A stretch of DNA of 64,000 nucleotides. It comes from Thermoguttaceae bacterium (GTDB lineage Bacteria; Planctomycetota; Planctomycetia; Pirellulales; Thermoguttaceae). The position numbers and the translations under genes are program-made. This document shows positions 55,832 through 64,000 of the stretch, in pieces. How positions within the stretch are numbered: the first letter of the stretch is position 1; each line of letters opens with the position of its first letter. The notes beneath the pieces were generated by a model that was not told the origin of the DNA, ran no database searches, and worked only from the letters and a program-made list of their open reading frames with translations. Location: assembly GCA_025060325.1 (NCBI GenBank), contig JANXBW010000001.1, positions 62,001 through 126,000 on the forward strand, given 5' to 3'.

Positions 55832-57226
55832 TCAGTTCTCTCCAAGAATTACCCGGCCATTACGAACTCTTATAAAAAACCCAAACCCCGCAGCCTGGAC
55901 CGCGCTTACTTTGAGGCGAAGTATCTTTCCGCCGGCAACCGGTACCTCCAATGCTTCCGGCTGAGCAAGCGGTAAATCGCGCTCAAAAACTAATCGTTCA
56001 TCAACAAAGAGGCGAATTGCCACCAATCCGGATCTTGTCAACTTTGATACCGCCTCGACGGTGCCCCGAAAATGGGTGGCACCCTCGGGCAAACGCCATG
56101 TAACACTGGCGCCCGCAGGAAAAGTGAGGTCCTCAGTCGCCCCAGCGGGAACCGGCTCAAACGTCTTGCCAAGCGGCGGCAACAGGATTCGGGCAAGGTT
56201 TTCTTCTAACCCCGGAATCGGCACGAATGGCTCAAACTTCTCCTCAACCACCGGGAGAGAAGACAGAGGAATCTGCCGATGGCGGCTAAAGTCGATCACC
56301 ACCAGCTCATCCCAAGGAAATGCAAAAGCCTGATCTTCCACGCTGACGAGCCTGACCTCCTCCGAGGTGGCCGAAATACTTGCTGCCCAAATTACCGATC
56401 CGCCCCGGTGCTCCACACAGCAGGCGGCCCGCAGGCCCGTTGATCCACGACCAGAGGCCGCAAGCAGTATCCCAACAAGCCGACTGATGGGAACATCAAG
56501 TGTTTCCCCTTCGATTTGGAAGGTGACCTGCCCCGGGCTGATGGCGACGACTGTGCCGGGATAATAGTCCAGAAATTCCCCTCGAGTGACGACCAACCGA
56601 TCGCGTTCCGCTGCAGATTTTTCAAGCTCCTCCCATTGCGGACGGAAGGAAGGCTCAAGTTGCCGAAAAAGGACAAAGGCTACTGCTTTTAAAGAAATCT
56701 CGTGCCCCCGGCCAGCCCCGTTTGCCAGCTTGCACCTTAGTTGACTAGCTCTTGGAGAAAGTTCCACCTCTTGGCAACGGAGACGAGAGCCGCCGACCAA
56801 AGCGACTTCCCAACTGTCTTTCGTCGACACAGATCTGCCGGCAGCCAGTTCCGGATATCGCGAACCCTTTTGACCAACCAGCAAACGCTCAAGCTGCGCA
56901 AATGCAAAAGTCAACACCTGCCCCTCATCGCTGGCAAGTTCCAGCCGACCATCCGCCAGCTTGATCGGTTTCCCGACGAGCGACTCTCCCCGCGAAGTCT
57001 CAGCAGTTATCGGCACGTCCTCAGCTAACGTAAGCGGAACTGATACCACTATCGCCAAGACCCATCCAACACAACTTACGCAAAGAAGGGCCGCCGTCCG
57101 CACAGGTTGCGCGATGAGATTAACCAATTCAATCACAATGCGCTTTGGCACGGTTCCGGAACCGATATTTTCGTGGAAACAAGTAGTGAATCTTTTATCA
57201 ACACGCGTGTTCTTATTGCAGGGCAA
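55832..57226 (-). CDS. Exported NPCBM/NEW2-type protein, last gene of envelope cluster
   Basis: Protein of up to 464 residues. A hydrophobic signal segment lies at about 45-70 (LLCVSCVGWVLAIVVSVPLTLAED), so the true start may be an internal GTG near residue 26 rather than the 57226 start; no ribosome site decides. The middle carries repeated short beta units resembling SH3-like folds (DGRLELASDEGQVLTFAFAQL, GESLVGKPIKL). The C-terminal 120 residues look like an NPCBM/NEW2 carbohydrate-binding domain (FPAGASVTWRLPEGATHFRGTVE, LFVDERLVFERDLPL, RLKVSAVQAAGFGFFIRV). It likely binds a glycan at the cell surface. It lies 37 bases after the 404-residue protein gene, so it is probably co-transcribed. 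Confidence 0.72.
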   Translation of the reverse strand: MPCNKNTRVDKRFTTCFHENIGSGTVPKRIVIELVNLIAQPVRTAALLCVSCVGWVLAIVVSVPLTLAEDVPITAETSRGESLVGKPIKLADGRLELASDEGQVLTFAFAQLERLLVGQKGSRYPELAAGRSVSTKDSWEVALVGGSRLRCQEVELSPRASQLRCKLANGAGRGHEISLKAVAFVLFRQLEPSFRPQWEELEKSAAERDRLVVTRGEFLDYYPGTVVAISPGQVTFQIEGETLDVPISRLVGILLAASGRGSTGLRAACCVEHRGGSVIWAASISATSEEVRLVSVEDQAFAFPWDELVVIDFSRHRQIPLSSLPVVEEKFEPFVPIPGLEENLARILLPPLGKTFEPVPAGATEDLTFPAGASVTWRLPEGATHFRGTVEAVSKLTRSGLVAIRLFVDERLVFERDLPLAQPEALEVPVAGGKILRLKVSAVQAAGFGFFIRVRNGRVILGEN

Positions 57227-57263
57227 GAAGCCCCCCGGGATCCGGTGATGCCCGCAGCCGCTC

Positions 57264-58445
57264 TTAAGGCGTTGTTTTTTTTGGGCGCTCAGCCGGCGCG
57301 GGTTCCTCCGCTAAGCGACGGAAATATTGCTCGATCACCTGCCGGTATTGCGGCGGGAATGTCCGACCAATAACTTGCAGGGCTTCCTCGCGGTCTTTGG
57401 GTGGCAGCGTTCCCCAGTCGGATTTTCCCCCCAAAGTTCGGGGCGCCACATCCCCGGCACCTTTTCCGCCAAGGGGGAGGCTTTCTTGGGCTGGCGCTTG
57501 TGAACGAATACTTCCGGCAGCCACCCCCTGCATTTTCTTTCGCCGTCGCGATGCCTCTTCGATCATTTGATCAAGCATCTTCAAAATTTCATCTTGCTCC
57601 GGCAGAAGCCGCGGGTCCTCGCGGGCCAGGGCTAACCGCCGGGCCACGTCTCCCATTAACTGGCACACATGACGAAGCCGATTTCGCTCCCACCGCGGTG
57701 CTTCTGCACAAATCGTTTGGGCGATCACGCGATATCTGGCGGGAAGTGTTGACCGATAGCTGAGCAGGGCCTCGGCACACCGGCAAGCCTCGGGCCCTCG
57801 GCCGAGAAAATAGTTGACGATTGCCCGGCAGTAAAGCACGGTTTCCGGCGCTACACCCGCCTCGGCAGGCAACTTTTCGAGCAGCTCCAATGCCTCATCA
57901 AGACGGTTCTCCCGCACAAGCCAGAGGGCATGCAAAGTGGCAAGAGAGGCTCGAATAGTAATAGGCAGCTGATCCCCCTCGAGGAGCTCCAAAGCAGTTG
58001 CTTCCCCCTCCGGTCGTTGATAGCTCCACAAGAGCCAGGCTTTCTGAGCTTGGGCATTAAACGCGGCAAATGCCTCAGCCAGAATCCTGAGTCGCTCTTC
58101 GGGATCCTCGGGCGGCACTTGAGGGAGCCCGCCTGAGGGCCCTCCCGGTGCAGAAGCTCCCCCAGCTTGGCCCTCGAGCCAGTTGAGTGCCTCCGTCCAA
58201 GCTTTGTGGACATCAGTCGCCAGACCGGTTTCTTGCGCATCAGGCTGAGCCAACACCGATGCTTTCTCCGACTGGGGTGCCGAGTTCTCCGGTAACGAGG
58301 TCTCTTGTAACCCAAGAGATTGCGAATCTGGCACGGCCCAAGCGCCAAGCCCAAGCCATAGGCTGCAACTGAGAAATAAACGGAGACACTTAGATGGATA
58401 AATCATGCCGGCAGGGGCCTGAGCAATTCCCCGCTGCTTGTCCAT
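57264..58445 (-). CDS. Exported helical-repeat protein, envelope cluster
   Basis: Protein of about 393 residues from the ATG at 58445; a GTG at 58478 and an ATG at 58406 are alternatives. A signal peptide (IYPSKCLRLFLSCSLWLGLGAWAVP) precedes a Gln/Glu/Pro-rich stretch, then a helical array with TPR-like pairs (LATLHALWLVRENRLDEALELLEKLPAEAG, ETVLYCRAIVNYFLGRGPEACRCAEALLSY). The C-terminal 100 residues are polar, with EEASRRRKKMQ and a final KDREEALQVIGRTFPPQYRQVIEQYFRRLAEE helix. I know no function. Position between the coiled-coil membrane protein and the NPCBM protein suggests an adaptor in the same periplasmic assembly. Confidence 0.65.
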   Translation of the reverse strand: MDKQRGIAQAPAGMIYPSKCLRLFLSCSLWLGLGAWAVPDSQSLGLQETSLPENSAPQSEKASVLAQPDAQETGLATDVHKAWTEALNWLEGQAGGASAPGGPSGGLPQVPPEDPEERLRILAEAFAAFNAQAQKAWLLWSYQRPEGEATALELLEGDQLPITIRASLATLHALWLVRENRLDEALELLEKLPAEAGVAPETVLYCRAIVNYFLGRGPEACRCAEALLSYRSTLPARYRVIAQTICAEAPRWERNRLRHVCQLMGDVARRLALAREDPRLLPEQDEILKMLDQMIEEASRRRKKMQGVAAGSIRSQAPAQESLPLGGKGAGDVAPRTLGGKSDWGTLPPKDREEALQVIGRTFPPQYRQVIEQYFRRLAEEPAPAERPKKTTP

Positions 58446-58636
58446 CTTCACAGGTGCCCACAATTTTATCGTCAACACAACGGCGTGCCAAAGTTAGTCA
58501 ACTTAAGGCAGAGACATTCGGTCTTGCCACGCGGAAAGCTTTCAATCGGCGGAACCTCCCAGTTCCCGGACACATCCAACCTTCCTCAAGCTCGGCCTAC
58601 AAGCTGGCGTCCGCCGATCCGAGGATCGCTAACTTC

Positions 58637-60397
58637 TTACGGTCCTGCCCGATTGGCCAAATCCCGGGCAATTTCCTGGAGTCGTGCCTGCCGGGCGGCC
58701 AGTTCCTTAAGCCAACCCTTTAGTTTGACTGCGTCTTGGTTCGGGTCAGCAAGCCAGCGTTGATACTCCTCGGATCGTGTACGAATTCGTTCCTGAAGCG
58801 AGCGAAGCATTCTTAGCTCTGCCAGCAAGTCCACAAGTGGACTTGCACCCGCGGCCATTGGCCCAGTCCCGTCTTGGCGCTCTCTTTCAATTTCCTCCAA
58901 GCGCTCGCGGACAGCATCGAGCATTTCCTGGAGTGCGGCAAGGATTGCCCGTTGTGTGGATAAATTCAAAGGTCCGATGTCTTGGGCGGCAAACAGTTGT
59001 TCCGCCACACTGATGTCGGTCCGAAGCTGGCTTGCTGCCTCGACCATTGCCGGCGCCGAGGCGTCCTCCCGGAGGAGAAGCAGGAGCTGATCGGCCTCCC
59101 AGCCCACGGCGTTTTCCTGTCGGCCCAGCCGGCCAACTTCTAAGGCATGCTCCCGCGAGCGCGCCGATTCGGGAATCGCGGCAAGCTTTTCTGTTCCCGC
59201 ATAAATCTCCCGCTGTAGGGCAAGCATTTTTTCAAGACGAGCCTGGATCCCGGTCAAAAGCCGAGCAACCTCCTCCTGTCGCAATTGCCGAAGGATTCGT
59301 TCTAGCTCCGCCCTAGCACGCTCAAGTTCCCGGAGGGCCTCCTCCTGTTCCGCCAAAGCACCGTCGCGTTGAGCACGCCGGAGCTTTTCCGCCGCCTGAA
59401 GCATACGAGCCTCCGCAGCGGAAAGGGCGTCACTTGCTCGGCCTTCTGGTGTCTCCCGCCGGGACCCGGACATGGGGGGTGATTCGATATCTCCCGAGGA
59501 GGGGGCCCCCTGACCAGGCCCTCCCTTCCCACCTATCCCGCCTTCACCTGGTGCCGGCTTACCAGGGGCCGATTCCTCGCCCGGCCCCGCTCCTTGCCCG
59601 CTCTCCGCTCCTTCGGGATTCTGATCCCCTCCATTTGGTGGTTTTATATCGCCATGATTGGCGCGCCGTCCGCTTCCAGGCGAGCCTGTGCCACCTTGAC
59701 CCGCGGTCCTTGCCAGAGAGTCTCGCAGCTGGGCAGTGTCCTTCCCTAATTGCTCCTGCTCTTTCTCCAATTCCCCGCCCCCAGGAGCTGGCCGAGCGGT
59801 CCGTGCCCTTATGTCCTTTTGTCGCCGGGTTATTGCCTCAAGCTCCCTCAACCACTGCTCAAGCTGCTTCCGCCGGTTTTGTAACTGTCCTTGGCGGTCC
59901 TCCGCAAGCAGAAGCTCAAGCAACGCTTGAAGATCCTGCACCAGCGACTCCTGCTCTTCCGATGCTGCCGCATAGCGCTGGGTGGCCAGGAGCTCCACCA
60001 CCCGATTCATCCGCAACGCGATTTGCCGGGCTTCCGCCTCCCGAAGCGCCTTTTCAATAACGATGGTCCGGTCCGGCTGGGAGAAGCTCCCAATTTCCGC
60101 CAGTCGCGTTAACACGCCGCGAAGTCGCTCGAAAGCAGCGATCAAGCCCATTTGCCGCTCAGCAAGGGGGATGCTACCTGGCTCGCTGGAGGGGCGCATC
60201 TCCTGCCCGGCGGCGATTTCGGCGCTAAAGACCTCCAGCTGACCTGTAGGCGTTGTGATAAATAAGCTCCCCACTAAGAGGTAGATCACCACCCCGACCC
60301 ACGCCTTGCGAAAAAACTGTGCCGGCCCGAGAGACTTTTGCGCGGAGGGCGAGCCAGATAAGAGTCGCGTCTGCATGAGGCGGAGACTGACCCGCAT
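58637..60397 (-). CDS. Membrane-anchored coiled-coil protein, envelope cluster
   Basis: Protein of 586 residues from the ATG at 60397, which has AAAAGGA seven bases upstream; GTG at 60403 is the longer option. One hydrophobic segment (about 30-52, KAWVGVVIYLLVGSLFITT) anchors it. Long helical, charged segments follow: about 85-225 (RQIALRMNRVVELLATQ, QGQLQNRRKQLEQWLRELEA) and about 330-580, with strong heptad-like Leu/Glu/Arg periodicity. A Gly/Pro/Ser-rich spacer (about 230-325) separates them. It overlaps nothing but starts only 27 bases after the end of the preceding DUF4175-like gene. Its role is probably structural, as a spacer or partner for that protein. Confidence 0.68.
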   Translation of the reverse strand: MRVSLRLMQTRLLSGSPSAQKSLGPAQFFRKAWVGVVIYLLVGSLFITTPTGQLEVFSAEIAAGQEMRPSSEPGSIPLAERQMGLIAAFERLRGVLTRLAEIGSFSQPDRTIVIEKALREAEARQIALRMNRVVELLATQRYAAASEEQESLVQDLQALLELLLAEDRQGQLQNRRKQLEQWLRELEAITRRQKDIRARTARPAPGGGELEKEQEQLGKDTAQLRDSLARTAGQGGTGSPGSGRRANHGDIKPPNGGDQNPEGAESGQGAGPGEESAPGKPAPGEGGIGGKGGPGQGAPSSGDIESPPMSGSRRETPEGRASDALSAAEARMLQAAEKLRRAQRDGALAEQEEALRELERARAELERILRQLRQEEVARLLTGIQARLEKMLALQREIYAGTEKLAAIPESARSREHALEVGRLGRQENAVGWEADQLLLLLREDASAPAMVEAASQLRTDISVAEQLFAAQDIGPLNLSTQRAILAALQEMLDAVRERLEEIERERQDGTGPMAAGASPLVDLLAELRMLRSLQERIRTRSEEYQRWLADPNQDAVKLKGWLKELAARQARLQEIARDLANRAGP

Positions 60398-60424
60398 GAC
60401 CACTTCCTTTTACTTGGGGCCGTC

Positions 60425-63169
60425 TTACGGCCGGCCGGGCGGTTTGTCGAGAAGCTCCCGCAGCCGTCTCCTGTGTTCCTCCCGAGTGGCGTCACGAAGC
60501 CCCGCCTGCGCGTCTACAATTTCCCGAAGCATTTCCACCACTCGGCGAAAGTCCTCAAGCTCAAGCATCGCTTGTTGGGCGGCTAAAAGCAAGCTAATGG
60601 CTTCGTCTATCTGGTCACCTACTTGGGCGATCCACTGACCGCTGTCCTTTTCCGAAAGCACAACTTGCTTGCCAGCCCCGCCCGCCACCGCAGCCGGAAC
60701 TTCAAGGGCTGCTTCCAGCTTCCGCAACGCCGCAAGACCATCTTGTAACGGACGTCGAGCAGCCTCGGCCAACGGCGGAATGACGCGGGTTTCCAGCCTT
60801 TCGGTCCAACTGGCAGCCTCTAGCCGATTGTTTACGATCTCGTCGCGGATTTGGAGCACACCTCCGTGAATTGCTAGAACATCGTTTCGAGATTTCTCCA
60901 AAAGGGTCAAAACCCGCCGAATTGCGCGAGCTATGGTTTCCTCCCTGCTTTCTGCCCCCTGAGATGGCGTGTGAGAAGTTGGACTTTCTCCTGACGCGGA
61001 AGTGCTACGGCCCTCAGTTAATTGGGGAGATTTGTCCGCCGCAGGAACCTTTTCACCCTCGGCGGAAGGATTCCCAAAAAGTTTGCGTATTTGTGTACGA
61101 AGCTCGGAAAGTTCCGTCACTACTTGCTCAAGCTGTTGCCGCAGGAGAATCTCTCGCTTTTCTAGGCGAAGCCGAAGTTCATCCGCACTAATAACGTCGA
61201 AAGTCCACAGGGGACTTTCCCCTTGATTAGGCCCGCCTGGCAGGGTGCAACGATCAAAGGCGACTACCCGCAGTTGACAACGCATGCCCACCCGCGGAGT
61301 AAACTGGGAAAGGTCGACCTGCTCGCTGAGAATCAACTTTGTGACCGGCCGTTCCGGCTCAGCCAAGCGACGTTCGGCTGAGGACCGGACAGCACTGTCA
61401 TTGGGGCTAGTCAACTCAAGCTGGATGGCCACGGCGGCCAACCCGTAGTCATCTTCCACAACCCCTTCTAGCGGCAGGCGAGCTTGCGGGGTGACTGCCG
61501 AGCCTATTCTCACCGGTTCCACCTGCACCCGCGGGGAGCGGTCAGGGATTGGCTCAATTTCCATCTGGGTAGGTTTGGCAGCCCTTCGGCCGAAATGGTC
61601 GGTAGCAATCACGGAGACTTTGATCGGGGCAAGCACCACCCCGATATGGTGCTCACAGGAGGAAAACGCCATTTCGTTTGACCATAGCGCGACGGTTTCT
61701 TCCCAATCGGCAAGCCACCTTCGCCATTGCTCTGCCACACTCCAGGCTGGGCTCTGTTGATAAACTTGCCAAGAGACCGTTTGTTGTGAAAGCTCCTCGG
61801 CGCTGCGATAGGCGGAGCGAATTCGCTGAGCCCAAACAGGCAACACTCCTGGAGCAATCCTATTCGTCAACGATCCTGCCTGCCGGCGTTTACCCAGTTC
61901 ATTCAACCGGTCCTCGCAGGAGTCAACAAGCATCCGGAGAACCGTTTGCCACTTAGTTAGCTTCTGCGACAGTTCGGCCGTCGGGCGACCACTTAGGAAG
62001 TCGTCAAAAATTGCCTCCGCTAAATCACCCACTTCTTGAAGGTCCTTCCACAAACCGCTTCCATACTCCGCGGAGTTGCCGGCGGCGTTGACTTCAAGAC
62101 GGACAACCGGTTCGGACAACTCAAAGAAGAGCTTGACTTGGCTACCGGCCGGTACGTGCAGCACGCCGGGCACCGGAACAGTTACGGGACCGCGCTCCAG
62201 ATATGCCGGCGGCTCCACCTGCGCTTGGACGGAGGCCACTACGGCCGGTTCTTTGAGGCGAAGGTACAAATCGTCGACATACCGGTCTCCTGCCCAGAAA
62301 GCAACTTCGAGGGTCTCGTGGACATTTGCCAACCGAAAGACAAACCTGCGGAAAGGCCCTCCGGCGATATGCCGGCCCCCTTCACCCAGCATAAGCGACT
62401 CGCGACTGGCCCCGGACTGCTCTCTGAAACGGACTTTCACCACCCTCGGCACCAGAGGCATGCCGCGATCCACAGCCACGGTCAGCTCGGCTTCCTCACC
62501 TCGCAGGAGGACCTCCTCGCCGCGGTAAAAGCCTTTGATTACCAAGCCGGTGCGAACCGGCCACGGGGTGTCCTCAAAACGGATCCACCGGGCAGCCCAG
62601 ACTGTGGCCTCGTCCGCGCTCCAGTAAACAAAACTAGCCACCAACCCCGCAGCAAGGAGTGCCCAGAAGGTATCTCGGATCGGCCGGGTAAACCGGAAAA
62701 CTTTCCGCAGCCGCACGTTTGCCGCCATACGATCGGCCTGCTCGGCCGCCGCCAAAAGCAAAAGCTTTCGGTAACTGAGAGGATGAGTTGTTCCGTCAAC
62801 AAGCTCGGGAATTCCCTCGGCTGCCGTCACCGCCAGATCGCCAAGCTCCGGGAAAGCCCGCTCCAGGATCAAAGCAAGTTCCGGGTCCCGCAAAGGCCGA
62901 CAAAGAACTCGCCCCCATCGCCACCAGAGAAAAATTATCGCGGCCGCCCCACCCACAAGCAGAAGGACTACCCGGATAAAAACCGGAAGCGGAAAAGTAC
63001 GATCAACAGCATAAGCAAGCCAAAAGAAAGAACCACAAACAATGACAGCCCAAGCCAGAAGCTCCACGAAAAGGAGGCTGCGAATCCCCCGCCGCAAACC
63101 CCGCAATTTGTAAACAAGTGTTGGGCATATCCCTGGCACTCGGGCTTTGCCGCCCGAATATGCTGGCAT
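60425..63169 (-). CDS. Large DUF4175-like inner-membrane protein, envelope cluster
   Basis: Protein of 914 residues from the ATG at 63169 (GGGGAG three bases upstream), or 934 from a GTG at 63229. Counted from the ATG, helices lie at about 31-54 and 63-84, then a conserved-looking cytosolic stretch RPLRDPELALILERAFPELGDL, a third helix at about 167-184, and a large extracytoplasmic region. That region has beta-sandwich character (PVRTGLVIKGFYRGEEVLLRGEEAELTV, VQAQVEPPAYLERGPVTV) and a C-terminal charged coiled coil (about 660-910, ELRLRLEKREILLRQQLEQVV). The topology matches DUF4175-type planctomycete proteins that occur with MoxR, DUF58 and vWA proteins. Biochemical function is not known. 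Confidence 0.72.
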   Translation of the reverse strand: MPAYSGGKARVPGICPTLVYKLRGLRRGIRSLLFVELLAWAVIVCGSFFWLAYAVDRTFPLPVFIRVVLLLVGGAAAIIFLWWRWGRVLCRPLRDPELALILERAFPELGDLAVTAAEGIPELVDGTTHPLSYRKLLLLAAAEQADRMAANVRLRKVFRFTRPIRDTFWALLAAGLVASFVYWSADEATVWAARWIRFEDTPWPVRTGLVIKGFYRGEEVLLRGEEAELTVAVDRGMPLVPRVVKVRFREQSGASRESLMLGEGGRHIAGGPFRRFVFRLANVHETLEVAFWAGDRYVDDLYLRLKEPAVVASVQAQVEPPAYLERGPVTVPVPGVLHVPAGSQVKLFFELSEPVVRLEVNAAGNSAEYGSGLWKDLQEVGDLAEAIFDDFLSGRPTAELSQKLTKWQTVLRMLVDSCEDRLNELGKRRQAGSLTNRIAPGVLPVWAQRIRSAYRSAEELSQQTVSWQVYQQSPAWSVAEQWRRWLADWEETVALWSNEMAFSSCEHHIGVVLAPIKVSVIATDHFGRRAAKPTQMEIEPIPDRSPRVQVEPVRIGSAVTPQARLPLEGVVEDDYGLAAVAIQLELTSPNDSAVRSSAERRLAEPERPVTKLILSEQVDLSQFTPRVGMRCQLRVVAFDRCTLPGGPNQGESPLWTFDVISADELRLRLEKREILLRQQLEQVVTELSELRTQIRKLFGNPSAEGEKVPAADKSPQLTEGRSTSASGESPTSHTPSQGAESREETIARAIRRVLTLLEKSRNDVLAIHGGVLQIRDEIVNNRLEAASWTERLETRVIPPLAEAARRPLQDGLAALRKLEAALEVPAAVAGGAGKQVVLSEKDSGQWIAQVGDQIDEAISLLLAAQQAMLELEDFRRVVEMLREIVDAQAGLRDATREEHRRRLRELLDKPPGRP

Positions 63170-63761
63170 TGTCTCCCCGGGAATACCATGAATCACTGTT
63201 TTAACTTGCCTGACTGCTTTCACCAACACTAGGTCCCAATCAACACGGCCCGTTTGGTGACATTTTCAACAAAAACCACTCTAAGGAGCTTAACTAACCG
63301 CATTCTTGGTAAAGTCCCAAAGATCTGGGGCCTTAAGTCACCGGAAGGCTGATCGGGATGTTGTCATCCGACCGCCGTCCAATTTGAACAATCAGCCATT
63401 TTAGCCCAGCTTCGGATCCATATCCCCCGCAATGTCACGCCGCCGTGGTTGTAATTCCGGCGGAGGTTTTTGTCTTCGAAAGTGTCGTCAATAACCGGGT
63501 ATGGGTCAACGCACTCGCGGCTTTTATGACGACCGGAAATGCTTGCTCGAAAAAGTCGACAGCCTGGCAAACCTAGCACCCGAGCTATCCCTCGCCCGGA
63601 ATCGAAATCGCAACCACTGCCCCTACACCAATCGGAAAACTTCCCTTCTTTGGGCCCTTCAAGAATGTCGCCATTTTAGCTTGGCCCGGCTATGATTCCC
63701 CTCAGAGCCCAAATACTGGCCATCCCCTTTTTGCCCCCTTCCCTGCTGGCCAAAAAGGGGT
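63170..63761. other. Spacer before the envelope cluster
   Basis: About 0.6 kb between the DUF4175-like gene and the upstream partial gene on the same strand. No supported gene. Promoter signals of the cluster may lie here; I see no clear hexamers. A plus-strand shadow frame ends in the coding part at 63232. Confidence 0.35.
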
Positions 63762-64000
63762 TTAGAAAACACTCCCTCGACCAAGTTGACGAAGTAACCA
63801 CTCCGTGGCAAGAAACGCCACCGCAAGGAAAAAAAGCACGCTGTCAACACCAATCGCAAGAACCCGTCTCCCGGCCGACAAACCGGCCGTTTCTTCGCCA
63901 CGTAACCTCCCAGTCAGATATCCCCACAGGTCCCCTAGCGTCGGCTCCACTGGCGGACCAATCACTGTTTCCACCCAGCTGCGGGGGGTAATGAGCCGCG
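63762..64000 (-). CDS. C-terminal end of a membrane protein (truncated by window)
   Basis: A minus-strand frame runs from the window edge to a TAA at 63762-63764. The visible 78 residues read LITPRSWVETVIGPPVEPTL, a polar stretch, then one strong transmembrane helix (VLAIGVDSVLFFLAVAFLA) ending in TEWLLRQLGRG. Large planctomycete BatA/vWA-type membrane proteins often end in such a LAEWLLRR-like helix, which fits the DUF4175-like gene downstream. The family is inferred from the tail alone. The real start lies beyond position 64000. Confidence 0.5.
   Translation of the reverse strand, partial: RLITPRSWVETVIGPPVEPTLGDLWGYLTGRLRGEETAGLSAGRRVLAIGVDSVLFFLAVAFLATEWLLRQLGRGSVF

Noticed and set aside
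62036-63232. Plus-strand open frame of about 400 codons
   Set aside because: Lies wholly opposite the DUF4175-like gene, in a phase that mirrors its codon use; no family resemblance.
63659-63901. Minus-strand frame overlapping the last partial gene
   Set aside because: It overlaps the better frame that runs in from the window edge and ends in a membrane helix; its own translation is random-looking.
1-64000. CRISPR arrays, insertion sequences, integrases or prophage genes
   Set aside because: No regularly spaced repeats, transposase motifs or phage structural genes were seen; repeats are limited to the small cases listed.

Overview
The window looks like a chromosomal segment of a planctomycete (Planctomycetota), probably of the Pirellulales. 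This is inferred from family content, not from a marker-gene search. Typical signs are a DUF1571 protein, a cysteine-rich signal-peptide barrel-like protein, a 700-residue GlgX, a Tat-exported sugar isomerase/epimerase, large PQQ-type propellers, a sulfatase relic, paralogous secreted proteins with a C-terminal anchor, bacillithiol genes, and a cluster of large membrane/coiled-coil proteins. Shine-Dalgarno sites are patchy: strong before some genes, absent before others. Genes lie on both strands in short runs. By my tally only about three quarters of the window is coding, with several gaps of 0.8 to 1.4 kb.

Layout. 1-8.7 kb: DUF1571 exported protein, alpha/beta hydrolase, tRNA-Pro(TGG), BshB1-type deacetylase, TsaE, a zinc-ribbon microprotein and malate dehydrogenase. 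8.7-16.3 kb: TilS, a one-TM protein, an SH3-type secreted protein, and a convergent barrel-like protein with an eight-cysteine cluster. 16.3-23 kb: GlgX, exported isomerase, DUF4254 protein, Ca/Na antiporter, URO-D-like protein. 24-30 kb: LysS, a LolC/LolD-type ABC transporter with large disordered insertions in both subunits, and IlvE. 30.5-35.4 kb: the ACT/UPF0210 pair, tRNA-Pro(CGG) and two paralogous anchored secreted proteins. 36-39 kb: a sulfatase pseudogene facing a GH62 arabinofuranosidase. 39-50 kb: Ffh, Eis-like acetyltransferase, BshC-like protein, glycosyltransferase, zinc-finger protein, lipoprotein solute-binding protein and BioD. 50-64 kb: PQQ propeller, GH38-like hydrolase, and a minus-strand run of four membrane, coiled-coil or secreted proteins, with the tail of a further membrane protein at the window edge.

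How genes work together. Metabolic housekeeping (Mdh, IlvE, BioD, GlgX, LysS, TilS, TsaE, Ffh) is scattered. Two themes stand out. One is polysaccharide use and export (GH62, GH38-like, exported isomerase, solute-binding protein, PQQ propeller, dead sulfatase). The other is envelope architecture (LolCD-like transporter, barrel-like protein, DUF1571 protein, the 55.8-64 kb cluster). BshB1 and the BshC-like protein point to bacillithiol-type thiol chemistry, although no BshA is seen here. The best candidate for an undescribed system is the 55.8-64 kb envelope cluster. The most clear-cut surprise is the sulfatase caught in decay, with three indels, two nonsense codons, an in-frame duplication and a broken formylglycine motif.
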